Part shown: piece after piece, positions 9,101 to 14,478 of the stretch
Layout: every line of letters starts with the position of its first letter
Position numbering within the stretch: position 1 is the stretch's first letter
Origin: Temnopleurus reevesii
Lineage: Eukaryota; Echinodermata; Echinoidea; Temnopleuroida; Temnopleuridae
Direction: 5' to 3'
Length of the DNA stretch: 14,478 nucleotides
NCBI GenBank assembly: GCA_036244855.1
Contig: BQKZ01000677.1
Span: 116,666 to 131,143 of the forward strand
The notes under the pieces: model-generated
What the model saw: the letters and a program-made list of their open reading frames with translations, nothing else
Told to the model about the DNA's origin: nothing
Databases searched by the model: none
Program-made: the position numbers and the translations under genes

Positions 9101-12100
9101 TGACCTACACACAGGACCGAGGTTTCAAGTTGATACTCCAAACCATTCATAAGTTATCTCAAGAAATACCCATTTTCATGTATTAAATGACCTCGGTGAC
9201 CTTTGACCTTTAACCTCATGGACCCAAAATCTAATCAGATCATTGTCCCTCCCATGTGCACACATGACCTAAATACCAAGTTGATACAATTTACGGTTCT
9301 TAAGTTATCCCGAGAACGAAAAGTGGGACGGACGAACGGATGGCCAACCCGAAAACATAGTGCCTCTGGCAACCACCTTTGGTAGGCGGATAAAAATCAC
9401 CACCGTTGTAATTACAATGATCATCATTATTAATGCAATTTTTTGACCAAAGGTTCATTTATATCTCTATCAAATTGATTAAGATCACTTGCCTCCGCGA
9501 ACTGAAGTAGTTTTTCTGTTGCTACTTCATATGTTCTCTTGCTAGCCTCAGTCTTCCTCAGCTCACACCCCATCACTGCTAAACGATTCTGAAGCTCTCT
9601 TACACTGGGACCAGCAGGCTACAAAAAAATGAACAAATTCAAAGGAGCAGATTACACAATTTGGAAACCCAGTCATTCATTAGGTCAATAGGGAAATCTA
9701 AGAAGTTTAATTCAATTCAATTGTGGTTTTATGGTTTCAAAACAATACATGACAAGTCAGAGGACCAAATCAGTCAAAGACATATTTCAATGTATAATAA
9801 CAAAGTTAAAACACTAAAAATCATGTATACATGTACCAAAAGCCATAATAAGTATGTATCTATATTCAAATGAAATAATGACAGCATAATCTTGAAACAT
9901 TTGTGTAGCAGAATCAATTTCTTACTTGAATTCCATTTCGTTAGTACAGTGGAAACTCAGTATAATAAGGTACTTGAGACCATCAAAAATACCTTGTTAT
10001 ACATAAAGCAGTACTTGTTGCAGCAAGGTTACAAGACGATAGGTTATAAAGAGTTGTAACAAAACTATTATCTCATATCAGGAATGTTTTATACCAGAGT
10101 TTCCACTGCATGATCTTATTGCATTTCATAATGAAAAACTATCTAAAGCAATATATGATATTTATAGAGGAAAAGAGGAACAGATGTGAGAAAATTTCTT
10201 ACCTCTGGTTCTGGAGGAACATTGCGAGGCATTCTCTTGACCTTTGACCTTAGTTTATTGAGTTCATCTTCCAGCATAACGACGACCTCTTCATAATCCA
10301 GCTCCATGTTACGAGCTTCTTGCTGTGCTGCTTCTGCCAGGTGAACACGGGATTTGAGGGCTTTGCTCTCATGGATTGCACTCTGGGCATGCTGTAGAAG
10401 AGACAGCAAGAGAGGAGATGGAGAGAAGGAAGTGATCAAGAAGAGCAAGGGGGAGAGTGGAGGAGGAGAGAAGATATGGTGGAGAGAAAGAAATTGGAGA
10501 GGAAGAAAGAAAATAGGGCAAGAAGGGAAACATGAATTTTATGTAAATAAGAAAACAAAGTAATTTTCTACTTTTCATCATATAGAATGTAAGTCAACCA
10601 TCAAACCATTAACTCAAATTAACCTAGAAATTTTCACCAAAACATTTTTCATCTAAAACATTTTTCATCCCACAAAGTTTTCTTTGCTCAAACATGTTGG
10701 GATCTTAACAATATCATTTTGAACTAGATTTGCAAAAACGAATCAGATTGATTATTTTCCTTTTATTCAGACTTTACAATATTCCTTTGCCTATAACAAT
10801 ATACCTGCATTTGTTAATGCTAGATGTAAATTGCAGCCCAATGTGTTCTTTGTCTAATCAAAAGTGCATCTAACCTAACAAAAAATATAAATGACGCAAA
10901 ACAGTGGATTGAAACAACAAGACAATATTGATAATAGTAATAATAATCAGCAAGAAATTTATCCACATTGTGCTGCACTCATTCCATTTGAGATAAATGG
11001 GTGAAAAGCAAATGCTATTGCTGCACTGCTAATGCCAGGGTAATAATGCTGCAATTGTAGAGCACTTGGTGAAATGCACTATATAAAAACAGTTCATATA
11101 TTGTATACCCACCTTTCTTATTCTCTGCAGCTCATCTTCTACAGCTGAAAATGATCGCTCCTTCTCAAGTACAAGAAGCTGTGCACAACATGAAATTAAA
11201 AGAAAATCCACATCCCAACTCTGAAATGATCACAAAATTAATGTTTGTTTGTTTCTCATTTCTCACTGGGTAGTCTGCCTGAATAGTGTATACAGACTAC
11301 CCAACATGAAAGAAATAGAGCAAATATTTCACTCAAAGGTAGCAAATATCTCATTTGTGCATAGCACAGGAAAAATAGCATTGAAACATAAGTAAGAGGC
11401 AGGTACCATACAGACCATCAACATTCAAAATGAGAGTTCTGTTTTCTATAAATGTATTGCAAAATCCTGAACAAAAAAATTGAAAATTTTACCAATGGCG
11501 TATTATCTATTTATTTGTGTATGCAACTCTGTATTCAAATGAATAATATTACCATGAAACTGCCTCAACAGACAAGCTTCAAGTCCTATAAAAGCCAATG
11601 TCATAGCGTACATGTACATAAATGTTGGCACATTCATTGAATTCCAGACCTTTTCCTGCATTAGCAGGTTTTTATTTTCACGTTTTGAATGATTATCGTA
11701 TCCAAGTTTATGGGCATTATAATGAGAGGAGAAAATGCAAATTAATGGTCGCAGAATTCACGAAAGAGCAAAAATTTCAACTTTAACGGTAATTGAATAT
11801 GACGTAAATATACAAGACATAGAAGTAACATGTACCTTTAATTTCTCAGCCTCTTCGACAGCATCATCCCTCTGCTTCCTAAGGCTCTCTATCTGGACAT
11901 AGTAGCCCTGAGGAGGGGCTGCTGTAGGGGGAGGAGCTATCACTGGAGGCACTGTAGGAGGAGGGCTGGGCAACTATGCAATAGAAACAAGTGTGAGGTT
12001 ATCTCAGCTTAGGGTAAATCATTTGTAATGCTGGCAAATATATTTGTGTCAATATTGGACTACTGTATAAACCAATATTTTAACATACATATAGTTTCAT

Positions 12101-13506
12101 GATTTCGAACCAGTTCCACACATGGGGATGTTGTTATTTTAGCATTTTTAAAAGTGTTTGTACACAGATGAATGTGCAGACTAAAGATTTGAAATTTTAT
12201 CAGTGCCAGGACCATGAAACTCACTAAAATAAAAACAAGAAATTTTCAGGTTATACAGTACATGTATCTAATCATAGAATAACTCATTTGGGGTAGTTTT
12301 TTAAATCTCACAACACTGAACTGCTAGCTTCTTGTTTTTTTAAATAAAAACTAAAGAATATTAATGGAATAAACATGTATCACAAGTTCCTGAGCAATCC
12401 ATGTAATCCCACCCAGAAGATGAGCCTTGCTATTCAAATGAGTCTATTGATCATTTGCTGCCTTCCTGTATATACAGTGAATCCTGCACTGTAAGAGTTG
12501 ATTCATCATTCAAGTCATCAGTGTAATGTAGCATCGCACTTGATCTATGCTGGCCAATCACAGTCATTATCTTTGCAATAATACAGACTCTGAAACTCTG
12601 GGTGTAGTACAAAAGTTATAGTTGATTGGAACGTGCCAATCAAAATCTTTGTTTCATGCACGTCTTGTTAAATGTGCACACCATGCATGAATGATAATTT
12701 GTGTTACAATTTGCAATATTGGAGTTGATTTTGAACATCCCCCCCCCCCCTTGGACAATCAGGATGCACCTTTCAATTTGCAATGAATTCTTGCAGCATC
12801 ATAGATCTGAAAATCAATCTTCAGAGTATTCCTACCTTTCTATTTTGAAATGGAGGAGGAGCAGAGAAGTCTGTGACATCATATCCACGGCTCATTGATG
12901 TTGAGCCTACGTTACTGTCATCCAACTTCATATTGAATAGTTGCCTAGCAACAGCTACAAACTCTGTAACAAACAAAAAGGTTATGACATTTTAATCCCA
13001 AAAGTTGTATAGTTAAGTGGAAATATGCAAACATGACAAATAGTTAATTTGTTTCTGATTTTATTTTTTATTTTTTTACTTTCTTACATGTACTTTCATG
13101 TTTTCTTATACATGTCAATACATGCTGCAAAAAGCATGATTTTTCTTCTTCCTTGATGGGTAGTCAGAAAATAGTGTGGAATTTTTCCTCTATATTTACA
13201 CATTTAAATCTCATGTACATCTAATCAATGACTAAACAAAAGTCATGTATGTTCTTTCAAATTTGCAAGATAAATATAGACATAACTATTTTTAAAAACT
13301 TCAAGAATCAAGCATATGGTTATTTCACAAAATTACACTAATCTCGTAAGAACATGCGTTATTTCATGAAGGTCAAAAATGAGACTGTAAAAAGATAGGT
13401 GAGACTAACCTCCATATGGAACCATGTCATTCTGGTCTATACTCAGTCTTCTCAAGAGTTCCTGGTTTTCACTAGGACTAGGTCTGATCCCAAGATATTC
13501 CAGAGC
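16..13506 (-). CDS. STXBP4: Syntaxin-binding protein 4 (Synip) orthologue, C-terminal ten exons, 5' part off-window
   Basis: Ten minus-strand exons join in phase into 364 codons ending at TAA (16-18): 13410-13506, 12836-12963, 11836-11973, 11113-11178, 10203-10391, 9493-9618, 7965-8008, 4786-4934, 929-986 and 16-115. Each is bounded by AG acceptors and GT donors, except one GC donor at 9491-9492. Order along the product: conserved segment with ALEYLGI and GEFVAVARQLF (residues 1-75), proline-rich stretch (76-97), coiled coil (about 98-250), polar linker, then a WW domain (314-343) with W318, W340 and P343. This order and the motifs match vertebrate STXBP4, about 550 residues with an N-terminal PDZ domain; about 190 residues, including the PDZ, would lie right of the window. 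In mammals the protein binds syntaxin-4 and restrains SNARE assembly in insulin-stimulated GLUT4 vesicle fusion; that role is inferred here. Family assignment is confident; exact exon edges are from consensus sites only. Confidence 0.9.
536..871. mobile_element. Pogo/Tigger-like MITE (truncated), split by a nested copy
   Basis: CAGTGGAAACTCAGTATAAC begins at 536 after a TA. The element runs to 590, is interrupted by a second complete element at 593-769, and resumes at 772 (GTAATCTCATTATAG) until about 871. The expected closing GAGTTTCCACTG is missing, so its right end is lost. The left end matches the copy at 9947. No coding capacity. Assignment to the Tc1/mariner-pogo group is from the CAGTG ends, the TA target and the TATAACGAGG-type subterminal sequence. 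Confidence 0.7.
593..769. mobile_element. Pogo/Tigger-like MITE, complete, nested
   Basis: 177 bp flanked by TA at 591-592 and 770-771. It begins CAGTGAAACCTCTTTATAAC and ends AGGTTCCAATG, imperfect inverted termini. Its body is very close to the copy at 14094-14269, including the shared internal ACTATAAAGAGCTGGGACC. It was inserted into the TA of the older element at 536-871. Confidence 0.8.
929..986 (-). CDS. STXBP4: STXBP4 exon, window exon 9 (residues 313-331): first half of WW domain
   Basis: 58 nt, acceptor TCTCCAG, donor TAAA|GTGAGT. It encodes LPHGWEEAYTADGTKYYL: the first WW-domain tryptophan (W318), the G326 turn and the YY pair of strand 2. Near-identity to the vertebrate LPYGWEEAYTADG motif makes this the strongest single piece of evidence for the gene. 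It ends with AA, completing Asn with the C of the last exon. A truncated MITE ends about 60 bp away on its donor side. Confidence 0.93.
1611..1766 (-). mobile_element. tRNA-derived SINE
   Basis: Read on the minus strand it starts with TTGTGGTGTAGTGGTTCTGA, an RNA polymerase III A-box-like tRNA head (plus-strand 1745-1760). A B-box-like GGCTTGAATCC lies at 1706-1716 (canonical GGTTCGAATCC, so slightly decayed). The body contains CAGCAAGAAATTCATCCACA and CCAGGTGAGAATGAA. The same body occurs in the plus-strand fragment at 10948-11090. The tail end is indistinct. It lies in the intron between window exons 8 and 9, in the same orientation as the gene. Confidence 0.75.
2486..3090 (+). repeat. ~150-160-bp-unit minisatellite with AGGTCAAAGGTCA boxes, inside E1
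   Basis: Units begin AACTTCAGAAC or close variants at about 2486, 2646, 2800 and 2947, so spacing is 160, 154 and 147 bp. Each unit carries a CAAACTTGG-like line, a GCATGxxxAT-like line, AGGTCAAAGGTCA boxes (2575-2587, 2582-2594, 2890-2902 plus degenerate ones) and an ACTTGTAAAA stretch. It is related to the reverse complement of the array at 8415-9390. Confidence 0.75.
3961..4577 (+). repeat. Right-side cluster of five GTCCTTCCGTTACC motifs in E1
   Basis: Perfect 14-mers at 3961-3974, 4174-4187, 4188-4201, 4385-4398 and 4564-4577; the second and third abut head to tail. Spacings are 213, 14, 197 and 179 bp. Two looser left-side copies are at 2269 and 2438. Confidence 0.9.
4594..4785. other. 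Intron sequence between E1 and window exon 8
   Basis: Intron sequence on the donor side of exon 4786-4934. I see no repeat, motif or extra exon here. Confidence 0.5.
4786..4934 (-). CDS. STXBP4: STXBP4 exon, window exon 8 (residues 263-312): linker before WW domain
   Basis: 149 nt, acceptor TATTCAG, donor GAAC|GTAAGT. The frame is fixed by the split Ser codon. It encodes a basic Gly/Arg/Tyr-rich stretch (NRYNKGEHVRRGTNGYRPPG) and then EARDTVKAVKALIEAE. The last part corresponds to the ESKELVKSVRALL segment that immediately precedes the WW domain in vertebrate STXBP4. It leaves one C that pairs with CT of the next exon to give Pro. Confidence 0.87.
5232..5254. repeat. Short perfect hairpin in E2 left region
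   Basis: GCCATTTTG at 5232-5240 is inversely repeated as CAAAATGGC at 5246-5254 with a 5-base loop. It lies in the E2 left region, about 200 bp before the first motif. Confidence 0.7.
5453..7398 (+). repeat. Dispersed TGTAACGTCAGTTACC motif family in E2
   Basis: Exact copies at 5453-5468, 5648-5663, 6993-7008 and 7202-7217. Variants: 5624 (ATAATGTCAGTTACC), 6788 (ends ACT), 7009 (GTAACGCCAGTTACC, abutting the previous copy) and 7383 (GTCAGTAACC). The core is a dyad, GTAAC-GTCA-GTTAC. Confidence 0.9.
5940..6080. other. CpG-rich pocket in the middle of E2
   Basis: About thirteen CpG in about 140 bp, in a region otherwise strongly AT-rich and CpG-poor. No open frame of note crosses it on either strand. 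It could be a remnant of an internal promoter or coding start of a parental element; that is inference. Confidence 0.35.
7501..7689. mobile_element. Pogo/Tigger-like MITE, complete
   Basis: 189 bp between TA at 7499-7500 and 7690-7691. Termini CAGTCAAACCTTGTTATAA and GTAATAACGAGGATTGACTG are imperfect inverses. Several internal short inverted repeats of the TATAACAAGG type. A different subfamily from the copies at 593 and 14094. Confidence 0.8.
7965..8008 (-). CDS. STXBP4: STXBP4 exon, window exon 7 (residues 249-262): 44-nt small exon
   Basis: Acceptor TTTTACAG and donor CAGAG|GTATGC bound only 44 nt. It enters in phase 0 and ends with AG, which completes a Ser codon with T of the next exon. 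It encodes NVHEDFTDGPNGTQ. Found because the exons on both sides require exactly this phase. The sequence is short, so the call rests on splice sites and phase rather than on similarity. Confidence 0.75.
8086..8147. repeat. (CAT/ATG)n trinucleotide microsatellite
   Basis: An impure run of CAT/CATCAT triplets in the intron beside window exon 7. In one minus-strand frame it spells Asp-rich residues, but that frame does not splice into the gene. Confidence 0.8.
8415..9390 (-). repeat. Minisatellite of ~145-150-bp units with TGACCTTTGACCT boxes and a GGACGGACGAA/hairpin tail
   Basis: Repeated blocks AATGACCTCTGTGACCTTTG start at 8741, 8891 and 9035, with variants at 8478 and 9186 (spacing 150, 144, 151). 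Each unit also has CTCAAGAAATACCCATTTTC, GCATGCAACAT and CAAGTTGATACTCCAAACCA. DR1 boxes TGACCTTTGACCT lie at 8902-8914, 9046-9058, 9053-9065 and 9197-9209. GGACGGACGAA occurs just before the array (about 8418) and after it (about 9328). The right end has a GCCAACCCGAAAACATAGTG line and a CCACCTTTGGTAGG hairpin (about 9374-9387). This composition is familiar from marine invertebrate genomes; a Helitron-like origin is possible but unproven. Confidence 0.8.
9493..9618 (-). CDS. STXBP4: STXBP4 exon, window exon 6 (residues 207-248): end of coiled coil, GC splice donor
   Basis: 126 nt, phase 0 to phase 0. The acceptor is TTTTTTTGTAG; the donor reads GAG|GCAAGT, the classic consensus of a GC-AG intron. 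It encodes PAGPSVRELQNRLAVMGCEL through ATEKLLQFAE. Reading through the donor adds only about 20 residues before a stop. The nearest GT downstream (GCAA|GTGATC) leaves phase 1, which the next exon (phase 0) cannot accept, so the GC donor is preferred. The KLLQFAE end joined to NVHEDF of the next exon matches the KLLHFVE-xQEVF pattern of vertebrate STXBP4. Confidence 0.85.
9947..10108. mobile_element. Pogo/Tigger-like MITE, complete, older subfamily
   Basis: 162 bp starting CAGTGGAAACTCAGTATAA after TA (9945-9946) and ending CAGAGTTTCCACTG before CA (10109-10110, a mutated TA). The termini are near-perfect inverses. The left end matches the truncated element at 536. Confidence 0.8.
10203..10391 (-). 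CDS. STXBP4: STXBP4 exon, window exon 5 (residues 144-206): coiled-coil core
   Basis: 189 nt, phase 0 to phase 0, acceptor CTACAG and donor AGAG|GTAAGA. It encodes 63 residues including KALKSRVHLAEAAQQEA and MELDYEEVVVMLEDELNKL, the most recognisable part of the coiled coil; vertebrate STXBP4 has a closely similar RSRIHLAEAAQ / MDYEEV block. The end turns basic (RSKVKRMPR) and then proline-rich (NVPPEPE). The codons for RSKV contain a perfect AGGTCAAAGGTCA on the coding strand. The acceptor lies next to a very long pyrimidine tract (purine-rich on the plus strand, 10397-10530). Confidence 0.9.
10397..10530. repeat. Long purine tract (pyrimidine tract of the adjacent 3' splice site on the gene strand)
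   Basis: About 135 bp made largely of A and G on the plus strand (GAGAGGAGATGGAGAGAAGG and similar). On the gene strand it is a C/T tract ending at the acceptor of exon 10203-10391, far longer than an ordinary polypyrimidine tract. Confidence 0.8.
10948..11090 (+). mobile_element. 5'-truncated tRNA-derived SINE body
   Basis: Begins CAGCAAGAAATTTATCCACA, the same body sequence as the SINE at 1611-1766 in the opposite orientation. It continues through GTAATAATGCTGCAATTG to GTAGAGCACTTGGTGAAATG and ACTATATAAAAAC, a typical SINE 3' region. The tRNA-like head is absent. Confidence 0.7.
11113..11178 (-). CDS. STXBP4: STXBP4 exon, window exon 4 (residues 122-143): coiled coil
   Basis: A 66-nt exon, phase 0 to phase 0, with acceptor GTGCACAG and donor AAAG|GTGGGT. 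It encodes LLVLEKERSFSAVEDELQRI plus RK, continuing the heptad pattern of the previous exon. Loss or skipping of this exon would keep the frame. A SINE fragment ends about 20 bp beyond its donor side. Confidence 0.83.
11267..11303. repeat. 11-bp perfect inverted repeat
   Basis: TGGGTAGTCTG (11267-11277) and CAGACTACCCA (11293-11303) around a 15-base loop, in the intron between window exons 3 and 4. A related half (TGGGTAGTCAG) occurs near 13158. No element boundary could be drawn. Confidence 0.6.
11836..11973 (-). CDS. STXBP4: STXBP4 exon, window exon 3 (residues 76-121): proline-rich linker and coiled-coil start
   Basis: 138 nt, phase 0 to phase 0, from acceptor TGCATAG to donor AAAG|GTACAT. 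The first 22 residues are almost only Pro, Ala, Thr, Val and Ser, with three PPP/PPT runs that could be SH3/WW ligands (inference). After QGYYVQIESLRKQRDD the sequence becomes a charged heptad-like helix ending EKLK, the beginning of the coiled coil. The KQRDDA stretch is what I would expect at the start of the STXBP4 coiled coil. Confidence 0.87.
11974..12835. other. Intron between window exons 2 and 3
   Basis: 862 bp of AT-rich sequence with a 12-base C run at 12739-12750. I see no exon, transposon end or tandem repeat. Confidence 0.5.
12836..12963 (-). CDS. STXBP4: STXBP4 exon, window exon 2 (residues 33-75)
   Basis: Acceptor GTTACAG and donor AAAG|GTAGGA bound a 128-nt exon. The frame is fixed by the split Glu codon from the previous exon. 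It encodes EFVAVARQLFNMKLDDSNVG followed by a Ser/Thr-rich and then Pro-rich tail ending NRK. Joined to the previous exon this gives a GEFVAVARQLF motif corresponding to a conserved GDFVQVARNLF-like segment of vertebrate STXBP4 (recalled, not aligned). It leaves in phase 0. Confidence 0.87.
12964..13409. other. Intron between window exons 1 and 2
   Basis: 446 bp, AT-rich with T runs near 13065 and several ACATGTA-type words. Nothing recognisable. Confidence 0.5.
13410..13506 (-). CDS. STXBP4: STXBP4 exon, window exon 1 (residues 1-32 of the visible product)
   Basis: Acceptor TATCTAG precedes GCTCTGG and the exon ends GGAG before donor GTTAGT. It is 97 nt, entering in phase 0 and leaving one base that joins AG of the next exon as Glu. 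It encodes ALEYLGIRPSPSENQ, a Leu-Arg-rich helix and a VPYG end. The ALxYLGI motif matches the vertebrate protein just after its PDZ-proximal region. Phase 0 at the left edge means an upstream exon must exist; none is recognisable between 13507 and 14478, so this intron continues past the window. Confidence 0.85.
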
Positions 13507-13620
13507 CTAGATAAGGTATTTAATGAAAATAAAATTTAAAAGAGATTTAGAATTATGAAGTAATCTACAACTTGCATGGTGAAGTAAATATTCAAAAGGA
13601 GTTTTTTGATTGCACCTTTC

Positions 13621-14040
13621 AATGTGTGGGGTTATCTTTCAAAAAATAGTTGTGAAAGGACTCACAAAACCTTCTTTGTGCGCCCAAATTGTCCTCATCA
13701 TGGCTACTAATTGCTCTTCATTCATTTATTCTGTATCTTCACTCTAGGTTCTCCCTTATGTTGTTAATAGGGACTTTTAGCAAAGAAGACGGGAGTGCCG
13801 ATCACAACGTTAGCTCTAAGGTCCGTTCCAGAAGTAGCGTTGTGTGGGTGCACCCTTCTGGAACGGACCTTGGAGCTAACGTTGTGATCGGCTTTCCCGT
13901 CTTCTTTGCTAAAGGTCCCTAATTCTTCACCAGAGGACGGATTAGTTAAATTTACCGGAAATGTTGTGTCTCCATCTTTACTCTTGAGCTTTTATTCGGT
14001 CTTTCTCACAACTATTTCTCAAAAGATAACCCCACACAAT
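13621..14040. mobile_element. Foldback-type element with two nested inverted repeats
   Basis: Outer arms: 13621-13659 (AATGTGTGGGGTTATCTTTC...) is an imperfect inverse of 14001-14040 (...AAAGATAACCCCACACAAT). Inner arms: 13768-13834 and 13855-13921, 67 bp each with about four mismatches, separated by a 20-base loop. The four arms lie in nested order, giving a long hairpin. The target duplication is unclear (AAT or CAAT lie at both ends). It is in the intron upstream of window exon 1; open frames inside it are chance. Confidence 0.75.
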
Positions 14041-14093
14041 ACATGGAGCCATGGAAACCTCCATTTGAAGAATTTCAAAATGTTTCTCAAGTA

Positions 14094-14269
14094 CAGTGAA
14101 ACATCTTTATAATGAAGTCCTTGGGACAATGAAAGTTACCATGTCATATCAGGATCCTCACTATATCAGGGTAAAAAACAAAGAACTATAAAGAGCTGGG
14201 ACCAATAAAATCACCTTGTTATAACAGGTATCTTGCTATATCCAACCTCTTTATAAAGAGGTTCCACTG
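14094..14269. mobile_element. Pogo/Tigger-like MITE, complete
   Basis: 176 bp between TA at 14092-14093 and 14270-14271, starting CAGTGAAACATCTTTATAA and ending AGAGGTTCCACTG. Close relative of the nested copy at 593-769 over its full length. Confidence 0.85.
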
Positions 14270-14271
14270 TA

Positions 14272-14478
14272 TTGTATTATCATTACACATACTAGATTAC
14301 AAATTCCTCTTCTTCACTTTCCATTGGTGTAAGTTTCAATAAACTGAATTTTAAAAGCTGCATCAACAATAAAATAAGGAAATTACTGAAGACAATCAAA
14401 GTGAAACAGTGAGAGATATCAAAACATTTATAGGTTTTCATGGATCTTGAGAATTGAACACAGGATTTGTATTGCCTA
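14272..14478. other. Intron sequence at right edge
   Basis: No acceptor/donor pair enclosing a plausible STXBP4 exon was found on the minus strand. The next upstream exon is presumably outside the window. Confidence 0.4.

Noticed and set aside
12739..12750. Run of twelve C
   Set aside because: A simple homopolymer in an intron; no G-quadruplex-type repetition beside it.
13140..13200. TGGGTAGTCAGAAAATAGTGT resembling 11267-11290
   Set aside because: Too short and too diverged to define a shared element.
13689..14112. Plus-strand open frames near the right end
   Set aside because: They lie within the foldback element, follow its palindromic arms, and show no protein-like pattern.

Overview
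This window is a stretch of animal (metazoan) genomic DNA. It is AT-rich and intron-dominated, with short exons bounded by consensus splice sites and dense transposon debris. Nothing in it looks prokaryotic. The repeats are of kinds common in marine invertebrates: a tRNA-derived SINE, pogo/Tigger-like TA-flanked MITEs, and minisatellites built on AGGTCAAAGGTCA. A marine invertebrate, perhaps an echinoderm or another invertebrate deuterostome, is my best guess; the species is not identifiable from the window.

One protein-coding gene runs on the minus strand across nearly the whole window. Ten exons, whose splice phases all agree, join into the last 364 codons of a syntaxin-binding protein 4 (STXBP4/Synip) orthologue. 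In order they encode a conserved segment following the PDZ region, a proline-rich linker, a long coiled coil, a polar linker, and a C-terminal WW domain split over the last two exons, ending at a TAA at 16-18. The PDZ-coding exons, promoter and start codon lie beyond the right edge; the 3' UTR runs off the left edge. One intron (8009-9492) appears to use a GC-AG splice pair.

The introns hold the rest. The 3.8 kb intron 987-4785 carries a 2.7 kb element (E1, 1910-4589) with 11-bp terminal inverted repeats, an ACTT target duplication and repeated GTCCTTCCGTTACC motifs, plus a SINE. The 3.0 kb intron 4935-7964 carries a 2.3 kb element (E2, about 5106-7397) with repeated TGTAACGTCAGTTACC motifs. 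E1 and E2 use different motifs but place them at nearly the same distances, and they share patches of left-end sequence, so they look like divergent relatives. E1 and intron 8009-9492 each hold a ~150-bp-unit minisatellite packed with DR1-type nuclear-receptor half-sites, in opposite orientations. Five pogo-like MITE copies (one nested in another), a second SINE, and a large foldback element at the right end complete the picture.

No tRNA or rRNA gene, CRISPR array or other functional gene was seen. The long uninterrupted reading frames are either extensions of the real exons or chance frames in repeats.
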